Notes: generated by a model from the sequence alone, not told the origin. 64,000 bases of DNA from JAAYPI01 sp963668615 (GCA_963668615.2 CAXXCL010000001.1:124001-188000); one strand, 5' to 3'. Counted from the first letter of the stretch, positions 27,983 to 37,455 are shown. Numbers and translations are program-made.

Positions 27983-29592
27983 TTTCTGACTGGCGTTTCT
28001 ACAACTTCTAATGCTTTGTTTATAACCTCATCTTGTAAATTCAAAATTGGGTAGAATCCACTATCACCTAATACATTTCGTGAAATAAATGCCTGCAAAG
28101 TATTTTCCAACAGCTTCTTTGATTTGGCTATTTGCTTACTATTTCGTTTTATCTTTTTCTTTTCTGCAAAACCAATAAAGTCTTCAAAATAATGCGTTTT
28201 ATTCAAATAGGCAGATAAATCTTGCCACGTTTTATATTGCGATAATATTTTTCTATTACTATCGACATAATCAAAAGAAAAATCGTATACGATGCCCAAA
28301 TCCATCACCTTTTTGTAATATGTCGTATAAGCCGAAGTATCTTCTCCTACAAAATAATCAGGCATAATACCCCCTTTGGCATAAACAGGACGACCCAAAT
28401 CCGTCGCAAATTTTAAACTGTCAGGGAAAGAGGTACTATCTTTTTGGAAAAATTCGCCGTGCAAAAATCGCTTTTGTATCTCGCCTTCATATTCATCAGC
28501 TTTGGTGTATGGCTTTTGTATACATCTGCCGGATGGTGTGTAGTAACGAGCTACGGTAAGGCGTAACTCTGAACCATCTCGAAGTGGAATCTGCTGTTGT
28601 ACCAATCCCTTGCCAAAAGAACGACGACCTATAATCCATCCTCGATCGTGGTCTTGTATAGCTCCGGCAAAAATTTCACTGGCGGATGCCGACCATTCAT
28701 TAATCAAGACACAAACATTAATATTTTTAAACCTTCCATTACCATCAGCAGGAGCATCTTCGCGAGGCAATTTTCTTCCCTTAGTATATACAATCAATTG
28801 ATCTGCCTGCAAAAATTCATTCGTCATTTGTATCACGGCAGACAAATAACCTCCGGAGTTATTTCGTAAATCAATAATGATATTTTTACAATTTTGACGT
28901 CTAAGAGAAACAAGTGCAGTAAGGAATTCTTTATACGTATTTGCTCCAAACTGGCTCACTTTTATATAACCAGTTACCGGATTTATTTTATAGGCAACAT
29001 CAACACTATGAATTGGTATATCTCCTCTTGTAACCGTATAATATAAAACAGGCTGTTGCCCTTTCCGTTTGATTCCGATTTTTACCTTACTTCCTTTTTC
29101 CCCTCGCAGTGTCTTTAGCACTTTCCTATTTGTAATCGATTTCCCGACAAAACTGCTATCATTTACTGCAACAATACGATCTCCTGCGAATAATCCGACT
29201 TTTTCTGAAGGACCTCCGGCAATCACATTTACAATCATTACCGTATCGTTTTGAATATTGAACTGTACCCCTATTCCACTAAAACTTCCCTCCAAATCTT
29301 CATTTGCTTCGGTAACCTCTTCTTTGGAAATATAGACTGAATGAGGATCCAAATCTTTGAGCATATTAGAAATTATATCTTCCTCTAATTTCTTTTTATC
29401 AATTGTATCAACATAATTCTGTTGCAGCAAATTCAAAACATCACTCAATTTGTCATAGCCATCTATATTTTCAGGTAAAACAGAAGAATTCCCCTTCGAA
29501 TTGGCATTTTTTGAGTACAAATTTCCTAACAAAATCCCTATACACAAGGTTAAACTTATAATGATAGAGAAATATATATTACGCTTATCCAT
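27979..29592 (-). CDS. C-terminal processing protease (S41 family, PDZ)
   Basis: This 537-residue protein is anchored by one N-terminal hydrophobic segment (~7-25) and works in the periplasm. A PDZ domain covers ~100-180 (GGPSEKVGLFAGDRIVAVND). The S41 core holds the catalytic pair: S303 in SASASEI and K328 in FGKGLVQQ, spaced 25 residues apart as in E. coli Prc. Such Ctp proteases trim the C-termini of envelope proteins. A ~140-residue helical tail follows the core. It lies 14 bp after the deaminase gene in an operon. Confidence 0.92.
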   Translation of the reverse strand: MDKRNIYFSIIISLTLCIGILLGNLYSKNANSKGNSSVLPENIDGYDKLSDVLNLLQQNYVDTIDKKKLEEDIISNMLKDLDPHSVYISKEEVTEANEDLEGSFSGIGVQFNIQNDTVMIVNVIAGGPSEKVGLFAGDRIVAVNDSSFVGKSITNRKVLKTLRGEKGSKVKIGIKRKGQQPVLYYTVTRGDIPIHSVDVAYKINPVTGYIKVSQFGANTYKEFLTALVSLRRQNCKNIIIDLRNNSGGYLSAVIQMTNEFLQADQLIVYTKGRKLPREDAPADGNGRFKNINVCVLINEWSASASEIFAGAIQDHDRGWIIGRRSFGKGLVQQQIPLRDGSELRLTVARYYTPSGRCIQKPYTKADEYEGEIQKRFLHGEFFQKDSTSFPDSLKFATDLGRPVYAKGGIMPDYFVGEDTSAYTTYYKKVMDLGIVYDFSFDYVDSNRKILSQYKTWQDLSAYLNKTHYFEDFIGFAEKKKIKRNSKQIAKSKKLLENTLQAFISRNVLGDSGFYPILNLQDEVINKALEVVETPVRK

Positions 29593-29606
29593 TGGATATT
29601 TATTTA

Positions 29607-30032
29607 CTAATCGATATCAATTTGTGACACTTCTATTTCTGCACGTTTCAATAAATCTATACCATCAGTCACATGATATTCTTTCGAATACACGACACGT
29701 TTTATTCCCGATTGTATAATTAATTTCGCACATTCTATGCAAGGCGATGTAGTCACATACAAGGTTGCTCCTTCACTACTGTTATTAGAACGAGCTATTT
29801 TAGTTATTGCATTAGCTTCAGCATGCAATACGTAAGGCTTAGTTTTTCCATTATCATCCTCGCAAATATTTTCAAATCCACAAGGAGTTCCATTATACCC
29901 ATCAGAAATAATCATTTTATCTTTTACTAACAAAGCTCCTACTTGTCTGCGCTGACAATAAGAATTTTGTGCCCAAATACTGGCCATTTGCATGTAACGC
30001 CTATCTAAAAGCAATTGTTTTTCTGACATCAT
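29607..30032 (-). CDS. Deoxycytidylate (dCMP) deaminase family protein
   Basis: The 141-residue zinc deaminase has the HAEANAI motif (~70), with a zinc-binding His and catalytic Glu, and PCIECAK (~95), with two zinc-binding Cys. The QRRQVGALLVKD and GYNGTPCGF segments are typical of dCMP deaminases and ComEB, which convert dCMP to dUMP for dTMP synthesis. The start is ATG at 30032 or the next ATG three bases later. It lies 7 bp after mpl and 14 bp before the S41 protease gene. Confidence 0.9.
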   Translation of the reverse strand: MMSEKQLLLDRRYMQMASIWAQNSYCQRRQVGALLVKDKMIISDGYNGTPCGFENICEDDNGKTKPYVLHAEANAITKIARSNNSSEGATLYVTTSPCIECAKLIIQSGIKRVVYSKEYHVTDGIDLLKRAEIEVSQIDID

Positions 30033-30039
30033 GTTTTAC

Positions 30040-31398
30040 TTAATGAACAAGTTCTTTTGCAAACTCAACCAAGTTCAATCCGGAGAAATTACCGGAAGTC
30101 ATAAATAGCAAATTTGTGTTCTCAAATTCTATTTTTCTTAATTCTTCTTGAAGTGCCTTTGGGTCAGTAAATACCGTGATGTTTTTACCAAAACCCTCAG
30201 CAACCTGTTCCTTCGTTATTTTTTCCAATCCCTTATGAGCTATCACTTCAGGATTAAAATAAACGTAAGCTACATCAGCCGGCTTCATAGTATCCTTATA
30301 CTCAGGCAAAAAGTCTTTATTTAAGCTACTAAATGTATGCAACTCCATGCAAGCTACCAATCGACGATTTTCATATTGGTCTTTTACTGCTTTTATCGTA
30401 GCTCTTAGTTTAGATGGAGCATGGGCAAAGTCCAAAAATGCAGTACAACCGTTAGCTTCAGTAATTTTTTGCAATCGACGGGCAGCACCACCAAACGAAC
30501 TGATAGCTTCGTAAAAATCAGACTCACTTACACCCACTTGCAAACAAACCAAACGAGCAGCATTTATATTTTGTAAATTATGTTCACCAAAAACTTGCAA
30601 AGGAATTTCTTTACCATTGTGCTTAATATATGTTTTTCCTTCTAAAATAACATATTCAGGCGTATTGTAAGACAGTGCTGTGATATCAGCACGAACCCCT
30701 CGTGCTATTTTTTGCAATTCTTTATCCTGTTCAAAATAAATAAATGTGCCTTGAGGCTCTACCAAATCTGCAAATTTTTTGAATTGTTCCACATATATCT
30801 CAAAAGTCGGGAAAACATTAATATGATCCCATGCGATACCTGTAACTAATGCTACATTAGGATGATACAAATGGAATTTGGAACGCAAATCAATCGGAGA
30901 AGTTAAATATTCGTCTCCCTCAAAAACAGCTAGCTTTGTTTTTTCGGAAAGACCAACCATGGTATCAAATCCTTCTATTTGGGCTCCAACCATATAGTCA
31001 AAGCCTATACCAAGATGTTGAAACACATGCAAAATCATAGCAGTGGTAGTTGTTTTACCGTGACTTCCACCAATAATGATACGCAGCTTATCTTTTGTTT
31101 CTTGATATAAAAATTCAGGAAAGGAATAAATTTTCACGCCAAGTTTTTGGGCTTCGACTAATTCAGGATTATCCTCGCGGGCATGCATTCCCAAAATAAC
31201 AGCATCAGTATCTTTGGTAATCTTTTCAGGAAACCATCCCATTTTTTCTGGCAAAATACCAACGGCTGCCAAACGAGTTTTTGAGGGTTCAAAAACCTCA
31301 TCATCCGATCCGGTTACTTGATATCCTTTGGAATACAACGCCAACGCCAAATTATGCATAGCAGCACCGCCAATGGCAATAAAATGTACTTTTTTCAT
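30040..31398 (-). CDS. mpl: UDP-N-acetylmuramate:peptide ligase, Mpl type
   Basis: A 452-residue Mur-ligase family protein. It has an N-terminal Rossmann domain (HFIAIGGAAMHNLALAL), an ATP-binding loop GGSHGKTTTTAM (~110), a central domain with EGDEY and a C-terminal domain with DFAHAPSK. The sequence follows Mpl, which joins tripeptide to UDP-MurNAc for murein recycling, more than MurC: the GSDD and MELHTFSSLNKDFL segments are Mpl-like. It acts in the cytoplasm and heads the four-gene operon running to 27446. A -7 box lies at 31451-31458. Confidence 0.88.
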   Translation of the reverse strand: MKKVHFIAIGGAAMHNLALALYSKGYQVTGSDDEVFEPSKTRLAAVGILPEKMGWFPEKITKDTDAVILGMHAREDNPELVEAQKLGVKIYSFPEFLYQETKDKLRIIIGGSHGKTTTTAMILHVFQHLGIGFDYMVGAQIEGFDTMVGLSEKTKLAVFEGDEYLTSPIDLRSKFHLYHPNVALVTGIAWDHINVFPTFEIYVEQFKKFADLVEPQGTFIYFEQDKELQKIARGVRADITALSYNTPEYVILEGKTYIKHNGKEIPLQVFGEHNLQNINAARLVCLQVGVSESDFYEAISSFGGAARRLQKITEANGCTAFLDFAHAPSKLRATIKAVKDQYENRRLVACMELHTFSSLNKDFLPEYKDTMKPADVAYVYFNPEVIAHKGLEKITKEQVAEGFGKNITVFTDPKALQEELRKIEFENTNLLFMTSGNFSGLNLVEFAKELVH

Positions 31399-31450
31399 TC
31401 TCTTTTACAATTAATTATAGCCTACTTACGCAAAGAACAACTTTCGAGTG

Positions 31451-31483
31451 CAAAAGTACACAATATCTTTTAACAAAATTCAA
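31451..31483 (-). promoter_or_regulatory. Promoter of mpl operon
   Basis: On the minus strand TTG (31483-31481), 22 bp, then TACTTTTG (31458-31451). It lies 53 bp before the mpl ATG. Confidence 0.55.
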
Positions 31484-31626
31484 AAAAAATTGTCTTTATA
31501 ACGGTTTAATAAAACTTTTATTTGCTGAAACATAGACGGTTTATATACAAAAATTGCTCCTTTAGGATTGGAACTATCTCCCCAAAAGAAGCAATTATGC
31601 TATTTTATTAAAAAGTATATTAAAAA

Positions 31627-32373
31627 CTACATATTCATGCCACCGCAACAATGTATTACTTGTCCGGAAACATAAGAAGATAAATCGGATCCTAAGAAAG
31701 TAGCGACATTAGCCACATCTTCAGGAGTACCTCCTCTACGCAACGGTATTTTTTCCGCCCACTCTTTTTTCACTTCTTCAGGTAAAACAGCCGTCATTTC
31801 TGTAATAATGAACCCGGGAGCGATTGCATTTGCTCTCACGCCTCTTGAGCCCAATTCCTTTGCAATAGATTTTGCCAAACCAATCATCCCTGCTTTAGAA
31901 GCTGAATAGTTGCATTGACCTGCATTTCCACTAACACCAACTACTGAAGACATATTGATGATTGAACCTGTCTTTTGCTTCATCATAACCGGAGTAACAG
32001 CATGAACAAAATTAAATGCTGATTTTAGATTAACATTAATAACCATATCCCATTGTTGTTCTGTCATACGCATCATTAAACCATCGCGAGTGATACCGGC
32101 ATTGTTTACCAATATATCGATACGTCCGAAATCTTTTACAATTTCTGCTACAACATGGTGGGTATCTTCAAAATTTGCAGCATTAGAAGCATATCCTTTT
32201 GCTTTAATTCCAAAGTTTTCCAATTCTTTTTCAACAGCTTTTGCATTATCATCTATAGCTAAATCCGTAAAAGCGATATCTGCCCCTTCTGAAGCATATT
32301 TCAAAGCAATTGCTTTACCAATACCACGTGCAGCTCCTGTTATAACAGCTACTTTTCCTTTTAATAAATTCAT
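31627..32373 (-). CDS. fabG: 3-oxoacyl-ACP reductase
   Basis: A 248-residue short-chain dehydrogenase. The NADPH-binding TGAARGIG motif lies at ~11-18, NNAGITRDGLM at ~88-98, and the catalytic Ser, Tyr and Lys in INMSSVVG and YSASK (~155). The ending CCGGMNM and the length are typical of FabG, which reduces 3-ketoacyl-ACP in fatty-acid synthesis. It is divergent from folB across a shared 185-bp promoter region. Confidence 0.94.
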   Translation of the reverse strand: MNLLKGKVAVITGAARGIGKAIALKYASEGADIAFTDLAIDDNAKAVEKELENFGIKAKGYASNAANFEDTHHVVAEIVKDFGRIDILVNNAGITRDGLMMRMTEQQWDMVINVNLKSAFNFVHAVTPVMMKQKTGSIINMSSVVGVSGNAGQCNYSASKAGMIGLAKSIAKELGSRGVRANAIAPGFIITEMTAVLPEEVKKEWAEKIPLRRGGTPEDVANVATFLGSDLSSYVSGQVIHCCGGMNM

Positions 32374-32481
32374 ACTTCTGTGTTTAATAAATTGAATAAT
32401 AATGATTTAAAATACAAACTCTCCTACCGATATGCAATAAATATATTTGCATATACAAGACGTAATTGCATTTTTCCAGTG

Positions 32482-32514
32482 CAAAAGTAATATTTTCTGT
32501 TTACAAAAATGCAA
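32482..32514 (-). promoter_or_regulatory. fabG promoter
   Basis: On the minus strand TTG (32514-32512), 22 bp, TACTTTTG (32489-32482). It nearly abuts the divergent folB -7 box. Confidence 0.55.
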
Positions 32515-32521
32515 AACGTAT

Positions 32522-32529
32522 TATCTTTG
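32522..32529 (+). promoter_or_regulatory. folB -7 box
   Basis: TATCTTTG, 29 bp before the folB ATG. It starts only 7 bp after the fabG -33 element, so the two promoters interlock. Confidence 0.5.
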
Positions 32530-32558
32530 TCTTATTTTAAACGAATATACAATCCGAA

Positions 32559-32903
32559 ATGGGGGTTATCATTTTAGAAAATATGGAATTTTTTGCCTAT
32601 CATGGATGCTTTGAACAAGAAAAAACTGTGGGTACAAAATACGTGGTATCGGTCACATTACACCTCGATTTAACCCAAGCAATTCTCACGGATAATTTGA
32701 ATGACACAGTAAATTATCAGGTTGTATACGATATCATCAAAAAAGAGATGGAAATGGCTTCAAACCTGATAGAACACGTTGCCGGCAGAATTGTATCCTC
32801 CATAAAAAGACAATGTCCAACTGTAGAAAAAGTCAATTTACGTTTATCTAAATACAACCCACCTCTAGGCGGACAAGTGGAAAAAGTAACAATAGAGTTA
32901 TAA
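32559..32903 (+). CDS. folB: Dihydroneopterin aldolase
   Basis: The 114-residue FolB cleaves 7,8-dihydroneopterin to 6-hydroxymethyl-dihydropterin and glycolaldehyde in folate synthesis. Motifs: FFAYHGCFEQEKTVGTKYVVSV (~9-30), DTVNYQVVYDII (~48) and the catalytic-site NLIEHVAGRI (~70), ending with a substrate-loop KYNPPLGGQVEKVTIEL. Length is normal. It is convergent with the M23 gene, with only 5 bp between the stop codons and no visible terminator. Confidence 0.93.
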   Translation: MGVIILENMEFFAYHGCFEQEKTVGTKYVVSVTLHLDLTQAILTDNLNDTVNYQVVYDIIKKEMEMASNLIEHVAGRIVSSIKRQCPTVEKVNLRLSKYNPPLGGQVEKVTIEL

Positions 32904-32908
32904 AGAAA

Positions 32909-34597
32909 TTACCAAAAAACATTTGTTTGATAAGTTGCTTCATTTCCACATTTATCAAATACTCGGAGTTCAACCTTGTGCGATTTTCCTTTTACCACTC
33001 TTTCTTTATCAAAAGAATAGAAAGCCATATTCTTTTTGCTATCGAATTTTAATAACGCCCATTCCCCATCCACAAATCCTTCATAGTGGTCAACACCTGA
33101 CTTAGCATCATAAATTTGAAATTTCAGAGAACCATTTGACAAATCTACCAGCTTTATATTGGGAGCTATAGTATCGCACAAAATAACAAATTGACCAAGA
33201 TCTCGTGTTTCACCCACCAAAAATCCATCCTGGTAATTATTCCCAACGAAATCCATTCCATACGTATTTTTGTAAGCTATATAATATTTCCTTTTATCGG
33301 TTAATACATCATTTTTCAACCTAATTCTTAATTCACAATACTTTTGCAAGGGAACTGTTGGCAGGTGTAAATCATATACATCAGAGAAACCCTCCGGATT
33401 AGAATGTATCGAATATTGAAAATACAAATTATCGTACAACGCTTCTTTGGGTATAGTAAAAGACAAATCTTCCAACTTTAACCTATTAACAGTATCATAT
33501 CGCATATAAAAAGTATTGTTACTTTCTTGAGGAGCTGGAATGTCCTGTCTTTTTCCTTTTATAACAAAATCCAATGTTGATGCATTACCATGAAAATCCT
33601 TCACAATACATTTTACGTTGTAGTCACGTTCCTCGTTAATGGAAAGATAACCTTTATTCACGAGGTTACGATAATTATCCAGTTGATTATTGGGCAATAC
33701 GAAAGTTGTCATAAACATGGATTTATTCTTATACCACTCTTCGTAATCAATAAAGCCATTTAAAAAACGCGTCTTGTCAAAAGCAAATCTGTCGTTTTTA
33801 TAGAAAAAAACCTCTTTGTTGTCCACAAATACACGAATGGAATTAACTCCATAAATATTCGATGTATTTGGCATATAATCATTGGCTTTTATTTCCAATC
33901 CCACTTTGCCCCATGCTTGGATTTCAGCTCCACCTTTTACACTATAAAATCCAGCCTTAGATTGTTGTACATCGTAACGTTTTTTGACGTTCGAACCGGC
34001 AACAACTCCTTCTGCCCTTACAGGAGATAGTAAAAAAGCTGAAAATTTGGGGCGAACGTCATCTTTAACGTCAAAGAAGAATAATGGATCTATCACCTCC
34101 TCGGTATATGTGTCTCTCATTTCAAAGTGCAAATGAGGACCGCCGGAACTACCGGTATTGCCACTCCACGCTATTTGCTGACCTCTTTTTACTTTCAACT
34201 CATCTTTATCGAGTGTAATATCAACGTCAAACTTTTTTTGTTCGTACTGTTTTTTTTTCAAAAAAGCATCTATTTCAGGAATAAAGTTTTCCAAATGTGC
34301 ATAAACAGAGGTCAAACCATTGTAATGGGTAATGTAAATACAATTTCCATATCCTTTTCCCGAAATATTAAAACGCGAAACATACCCGCTATCTACAGCG
34401 AAAACCGGTTTACCAATTACTTGTTCCGTTTTAAAATCAACGCCTGAATGAAAATGATTAGGACGAAGTTCAGAGAAATTGGCACTCAAAACAGGAGGAA
34501 GATTTAATGGATAAACAAAATTATAATACAAATTCCCCACGGAAAAGGCAGAAAAAGAGAACCAAGTTAGAAATAATAGCACATAAAATCTACGCAT
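32909..34597 (-). CDS. M23 family (LytM-type) zinc peptidase
   Basis: 562 residues from the ATG at 34597 (a TTG lies two codons upstream). A signal peptide (~1-20) is followed by a LytM domain: H50 and D54 in HFHSGVD, H100 in VYAHLENF, and H154/H156 in HLHFEMRD, a complete zinc site. Residues ~115-140 form an insertion (KKKQYEQKKFDVDITLDKD) within the domain. The long C-terminal region (~170-562) is beta-rich and unassigned. The family cleaves peptidoglycan cross-links in the periplasm or regulates amidases. The intact site suggests it is active. Confidence 0.88.
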   Translation of the reverse strand: MRRFYVLLFLTWFSFSAFSVGNLYYNFVYPLNLPPVLSANFSELRPNHFHSGVDFKTEQVIGKPVFAVDSGYVSRFNISGKGYGNCIYITHYNGLTSVYAHLENFIPEIDAFLKKKQYEQKKFDVDITLDKDELKVKRGQQIAWSGNTGSSGGPHLHFEMRDTYTEEVIDPLFFFDVKDDVRPKFSAFLLSPVRAEGVVAGSNVKKRYDVQQSKAGFYSVKGGAEIQAWGKVGLEIKANDYMPNTSNIYGVNSIRVFVDNKEVFFYKNDRFAFDKTRFLNGFIDYEEWYKNKSMFMTTFVLPNNQLDNYRNLVNKGYLSINEERDYNVKCIVKDFHGNASTLDFVIKGKRQDIPAPQESNNTFYMRYDTVNRLKLEDLSFTIPKEALYDNLYFQYSIHSNPEGFSDVYDLHLPTVPLQKYCELRIRLKNDVLTDKRKYYIAYKNTYGMDFVGNNYQDGFLVGETRDLGQFVILCDTIAPNIKLVDLSNGSLKFQIYDAKSGVDHYEGFVDGEWALLKFDSKKNMAFYSFDKERVVKGKSHKVELRVFDKCGNEATYQTNVFW

Positions 34598-34622
34598 TGT
34601 CAACTTACTTTTTAGTATCTTA

Positions 34623-34630
34623 CAAAAGTA
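34623..34630 (-). promoter_or_regulatory. -7 box of M23 peptidase gene
   Basis: The minus strand reads TACTTTTG, 25 bp before the ATG at 34597. Confidence 0.45.
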
Positions 34631-34759
34631 CTATTTTTGGACAAATTAAATGCTAAAATAAAAATCCTTTATACTACTTTTTATGTATTTTTTCAACAAT
34701 AAGAAAACAAAAAAATATCCATAATAAATTCTAAAGGGCGAAAAAATCACAAATTTGTT

Positions 34760-34789
34760 TTGCAAATTACGGACTTATTCATAACTTTG
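34760..34789 (+). promoter_or_regulatory. rpmE2 promoter (TTG-N19-TAnnTTTG)
   Basis: TTG at 34760-34762, 19 bp, TAACTTTG at 34782-34789, giving the same spacing as hup. It lies 48 bp before the ATG. Confidence 0.75.
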
Positions 34790-34837
34790 CCGTCCAAATA
34801 GAATTATTTAGAATAACAAAATAAATTTATATACAAA

Positions 34838-35098
34838 ATGAAAAAAGGAATTCACCCGGAAAATTACCGTACGGTTGTTTTTAAAGATATGTCTAACGGA
34901 GATACTTTTGTTTCCCGCTCTACAGCAAACGCAAAAGAAACTATAGATTTTGAAGGAGAAGCTTTTCCTGTCATCAAATTAGATATTTCTAACACTTCTC
35001 ACCCTTTCTATACGGGTAAATCTAACTTAGTAGATACTGCAGGTCGCGTAGATAAATTTAGATCTCGTTATCAAAGTCACCTTGATAAGAAAAAATAA
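34838..35098 (+). CDS. rpmE2: 50S ribosomal protein L31 type B
   Basis: The 86-residue protein starts MKKGIHPENYRTVVFKDMSNG and contains SHPFYTGKS and GRVDKF, as in bL31. It has no cysteine, so it is the zinc-independent (C-minus) paralogue that can replace zinc-binding L31. It binds the large ribosomal subunit near the central protuberance and bridges to the small subunit. It has its own consensus promoter and an 18-bp perfect-stem terminator. Confidence 0.95.
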   Translation: MKKGIHPENYRTVVFKDMSNGDTFVSRSTANAKETIDFEGEAFPVIKLDISNTSHPFYTGKSNLVDTAGRVDKFRSRYQSHLDKKK

Positions 35099-35114
35099 TT
35101 TTTCAATATAAGTT

Positions 35115-35160
35115 AAAACAAGAAAGCCCTGAGAATAATTTTTCAGGGCTTTCTTGTTTT
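35115..35160 (+). terminator. Strong terminator after rpmE2
   Basis: Perfect 18-bp stem 35115-35132 / 35143-35160 (core AGAAAGCCCTGA / TCAGGGCTTTCT) with a 10-base loop, ending in a short T-run. Confidence 0.85.
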
Positions 35161-35173
35161 AATAGACTTTAAT

Positions 35174-35205
35174 AAAAAATGCCTGCTTTTTCAAGTAGGC
35201 ATTTT
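35174..35205 (-). terminator. Terminator of aspC
   Basis: On the minus strand AAAATGCCT / AGGCATTTT (35205-35197 / 35184-35176) followed by T's. It lies 21 bp past the aspC stop codon at 35226. Confidence 0.75.
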
Positions 35206-35225
35206 CAATATTATCAATTAGTATT

Positions 35226-36422
35226 TTACTTGATGACAGAAAGAGCCACTTTAACTCTATCAAAAGCTTTAATCAAATTTTCATCAGAAGCTGCATAAGA
35301 AAAACGAATACAACTAGGTGCTCCGAAAGCCGTACCTCCGACACACGCCACGTGTGCTTCTTCCAAAAGATACATTGCCAAATCACCAGCTTCATTAATT
35401 TCTTTTCCTTTAGGAGTTTTCTTGCCAAAGAAAGAACTACACTCCGGAAATACATAAAAAGCCCCTTGAGGATTATTTACCTGCAAACCCGGTATTGCTT
35501 TTACCAAATTATAAACCAAATCTCTGCGACGTTGGAACGCATTTGCCATTTCAGTGACACAATCTTGATTACCTGTATAAGCAGCCTCAGCAGCCTTTTG
35601 AGCAACAGAGCAAGGTCCTGAAGTATATTGTCCTTGCAATTTATTGCAAGCAGCAGCTATCCATTTCGGAGCAGCTATCCAACCAATACGCCAACCTGTC
35701 ATTGCATAACCTTTAGAAACGCCATTAACAATCACAACTCTGTCTCTTATGCTATCAAATTGAGCAATACTTTCGTGTTTGCCCACATAATTGATGTGTT
35801 CATAAATTTCATCAGAAATAATGGTAATATTAGGATACTTAGCCAAAACATCAGCCAAGCCTTTTAATTCGTCTTTACTATACACACTTCCCGTAGGATT
35901 GGAAGGGGAACATAAAATGATAGCCTTCGTTTTTGGAGTAATCGCAGCCTGCAACTGTTCAGGGGTAATTTTAAAATCCTGTTCAATTCCCGCTGGTACA
36001 ATTACATTGGTACCCTCAGCCAATTTCACCATTTCCACATAGCTTACCCAGTAAGGAGCCGGAATAATTACTTCATCTCCCTTACTGATAAGACACAAAA
36101 CAAGATTACAAACAGATTGTTTCGCACCATTAGAACAAACAATTTGGTCTGCTGTATACTCCAATCCATTTTCCTTTTTCAACTTTGCTACAATTGCATT
36201 ACGCAAGGCCGGATAACCAACCACAGGAGAATAGAATGAGAAATTTGCATCTACTGCTTTTTTTGCAGCCTCTTTAATGTGGTCAGGGGTATTAAAATCG
36301 GGTTCCCCAACACTCAAATTAATCACATCAAACCCTTGGGCTTTTAGTTCATTACTTTTTTGAGACATGGCAAGTGTTTCTGACTCTGAAAGACTTGCTA
36401 AACGGATTGAAACAGAACTCAT
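35226..36422 (-). CDS. aspC: Class I/II pyridoxal-phosphate aminotransferase (aspartate aminotransferase)
   Basis: 398 residues from the ATG at 36422; a GTG at 36455 is the only longer option. Fold-type I motifs: NLSVGEPDFNTPDHIKEAA (~35), SNGAKQSVCN (~100), CSPSNPTGS (~170), SDEIYEHINY (~200) and SKGYAMTGWRIGW (~235), with the PLP lysine in SKG. It transfers amino groups between aspartate (or similar amino acids) and 2-oxoglutarate. The exact substrate cannot be fixed from sequence alone. It is divergent from era with a promoter at 36487-36517. Confidence 0.9.
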   Translation of the reverse strand: MSSVSIRLASLSESETLAMSQKSNELKAQGFDVINLSVGEPDFNTPDHIKEAAKKAVDANFSFYSPVVGYPALRNAIVAKLKKENGLEYTADQIVCSNGAKQSVCNLVLCLISKGDEVIIPAPYWVSYVEMVKLAEGTNVIVPAGIEQDFKITPEQLQAAITPKTKAIILCSPSNPTGSVYSKDELKGLADVLAKYPNITIISDEIYEHINYVGKHESIAQFDSIRDRVVIVNGVSKGYAMTGWRIGWIAAPKWIAAACNKLQGQYTSGPCSVAQKAAEAAYTGNQDCVTEMANAFQRRRDLVYNLVKAIPGLQVNNPQGAFYVFPECSSFFGKKTPKGKEINEAGDLAMYLLEEAHVACVGGTAFGAPSCIRFSYAASDENLIKAFDRVKVALSVIK

Positions 36423-36486
36423 TGGGCTGTTATTAGAGGTTAAAACTTCGCACAAAAAACGATAAGACGCAGTACGATATCAAGTG

Positions 36487-36517
36487 CAAAAATAATTATT
36501 TATCAAATAAGAAACAA
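36487..36517 (-). promoter_or_regulatory. aspC promoter
   Basis: On the minus strand TTG (36517-36515), 20 bp, TATTTTTG (36494-36487). It lies 65 bp before the ATG. Confidence 0.6.
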
Positions 36518-36547
36518 GAGAAATTTCACTTTCAAACGAAAAATAAG

Positions 36548-36555
36548 TATCTTTG
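36548..36555 (+). promoter_or_regulatory. era -7 box
   Basis: TATCTTTG, 18 bp before the ATG at 36574. It excludes the upstream TTG at 36553, which lies inside this box, as the translation start. Confidence 0.5.
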
Positions 36556-36573
36556 CATGCTAAACGAATTTTT

Positions 36574-37455
36574 ATGCACAAATCAGGCTTTGTAAACATA
36601 GTAGGAAACCCGAATGTTGGGAAATCGACATTGATGAACGCTCTCGTTGGTGAAAGGATTTCAATCATCACCTCGAAATCACAAACTACACGTCATCGTA
36701 TATTGGGTATTGTAAACGGAGACGATTTTCAAATTGTTTATTCCGACACCCCCGGTGTTCTGAAACCTAATTACAGATTGCAGGAATCGATGCTTAATTT
36801 TTCACAATCAGCTCTTACTGACGCAGATGTGTTGCTATATGTAACAGACACAGTTGAATCGTATGACAAAAACGCTGATTTTTTAGCCAAAATAAAAGAT
36901 ATTGATGTGCCCGTATTCCTCATTATAAACAAAATAGACTTACTACCTTCACAAGATAAACTGGAAAGTTTAGTGGCCATGTGGGAGAGCATCTTACCAA
37001 AAGCAAGGGTTATACCAATATGTGCCACAGAAAAGTTCAATATAGATAACTTACTTCAACAAATCAAGGATTTATTACCCGAAGCTCCTCCTTATTTTGA
37101 AAAAGACGCTCTAACTGATCGTCCTGCTCGTTTTTTTGTTACTGAAATTATCCGCGAAAAAATATTACTGAATTATGATAAGGAAATTCCCTATTCAGTA
37201 GAAGTCGTTGTGGAAAAATTTACGGAAACAAATTCTTTGATTAAAATCAACGTTATTATTTACGTAGAAAGGGAATCTCAGAAGGGCATTATTATCGGAC
37301 ATGGTGGAAAATCTTTGAAAAAGATAGGGTCTGAAGCAAGATTGGATATCGAGAAGTTTTTTGAAAAAAAGGTATTCCTCGAAATTTTTGTAAAAGTGGA
37401 AAAAGACTGGAGAAACAGAGACAAACAACTCAAAAGTTTCGGTTACGACATCTGA
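36574..37455 (+). CDS. era: GTPase Era
   Basis: 293 residues from the ATG at 36574. GTPase motifs: G1 GNPNVGKST (~10), G2 in the SQTTRHRI region, G3 DTPG (~58) and G4 NKID (~122). The C-terminal KH domain contains IIGHGGKSLKKIGSEARLDIE. Era binds the 3' end of 16S rRNA during 30S assembly. Length is normal. It is followed by der after 54 bp, probably in one transcript. Confidence 0.96.
   Translation: MHKSGFVNIVGNPNVGKSTLMNALVGERISIITSKSQTTRHRILGIVNGDDFQIVYSDTPGVLKPNYRLQESMLNFSQSALTDADVLLYVTDTVESYDKNADFLAKIKDIDVPVFLIINKIDLLPSQDKLESLVAMWESILPKARVIPICATEKFNIDNLLQQIKDLLPEAPPYFEKDALTDRPARFFVTEIIREKILLNYDKEIPYSVEVVVEKFTETNSLIKINVIIYVERESQKGIIIGHGGKSLKKIGSEARLDIEKFFEKKVFLEIFVKVEKDWRNRDKQLKSFGYDI

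Noticed and set aside
36455..36455. GTG start for aspC, 11 codons upstream of the ATG at 36422
   Set aside because: The extra 11 residues (MCEVLTSNNSP) look unconserved and the ATG at 36422 gives a normal aminotransferase N-terminus.
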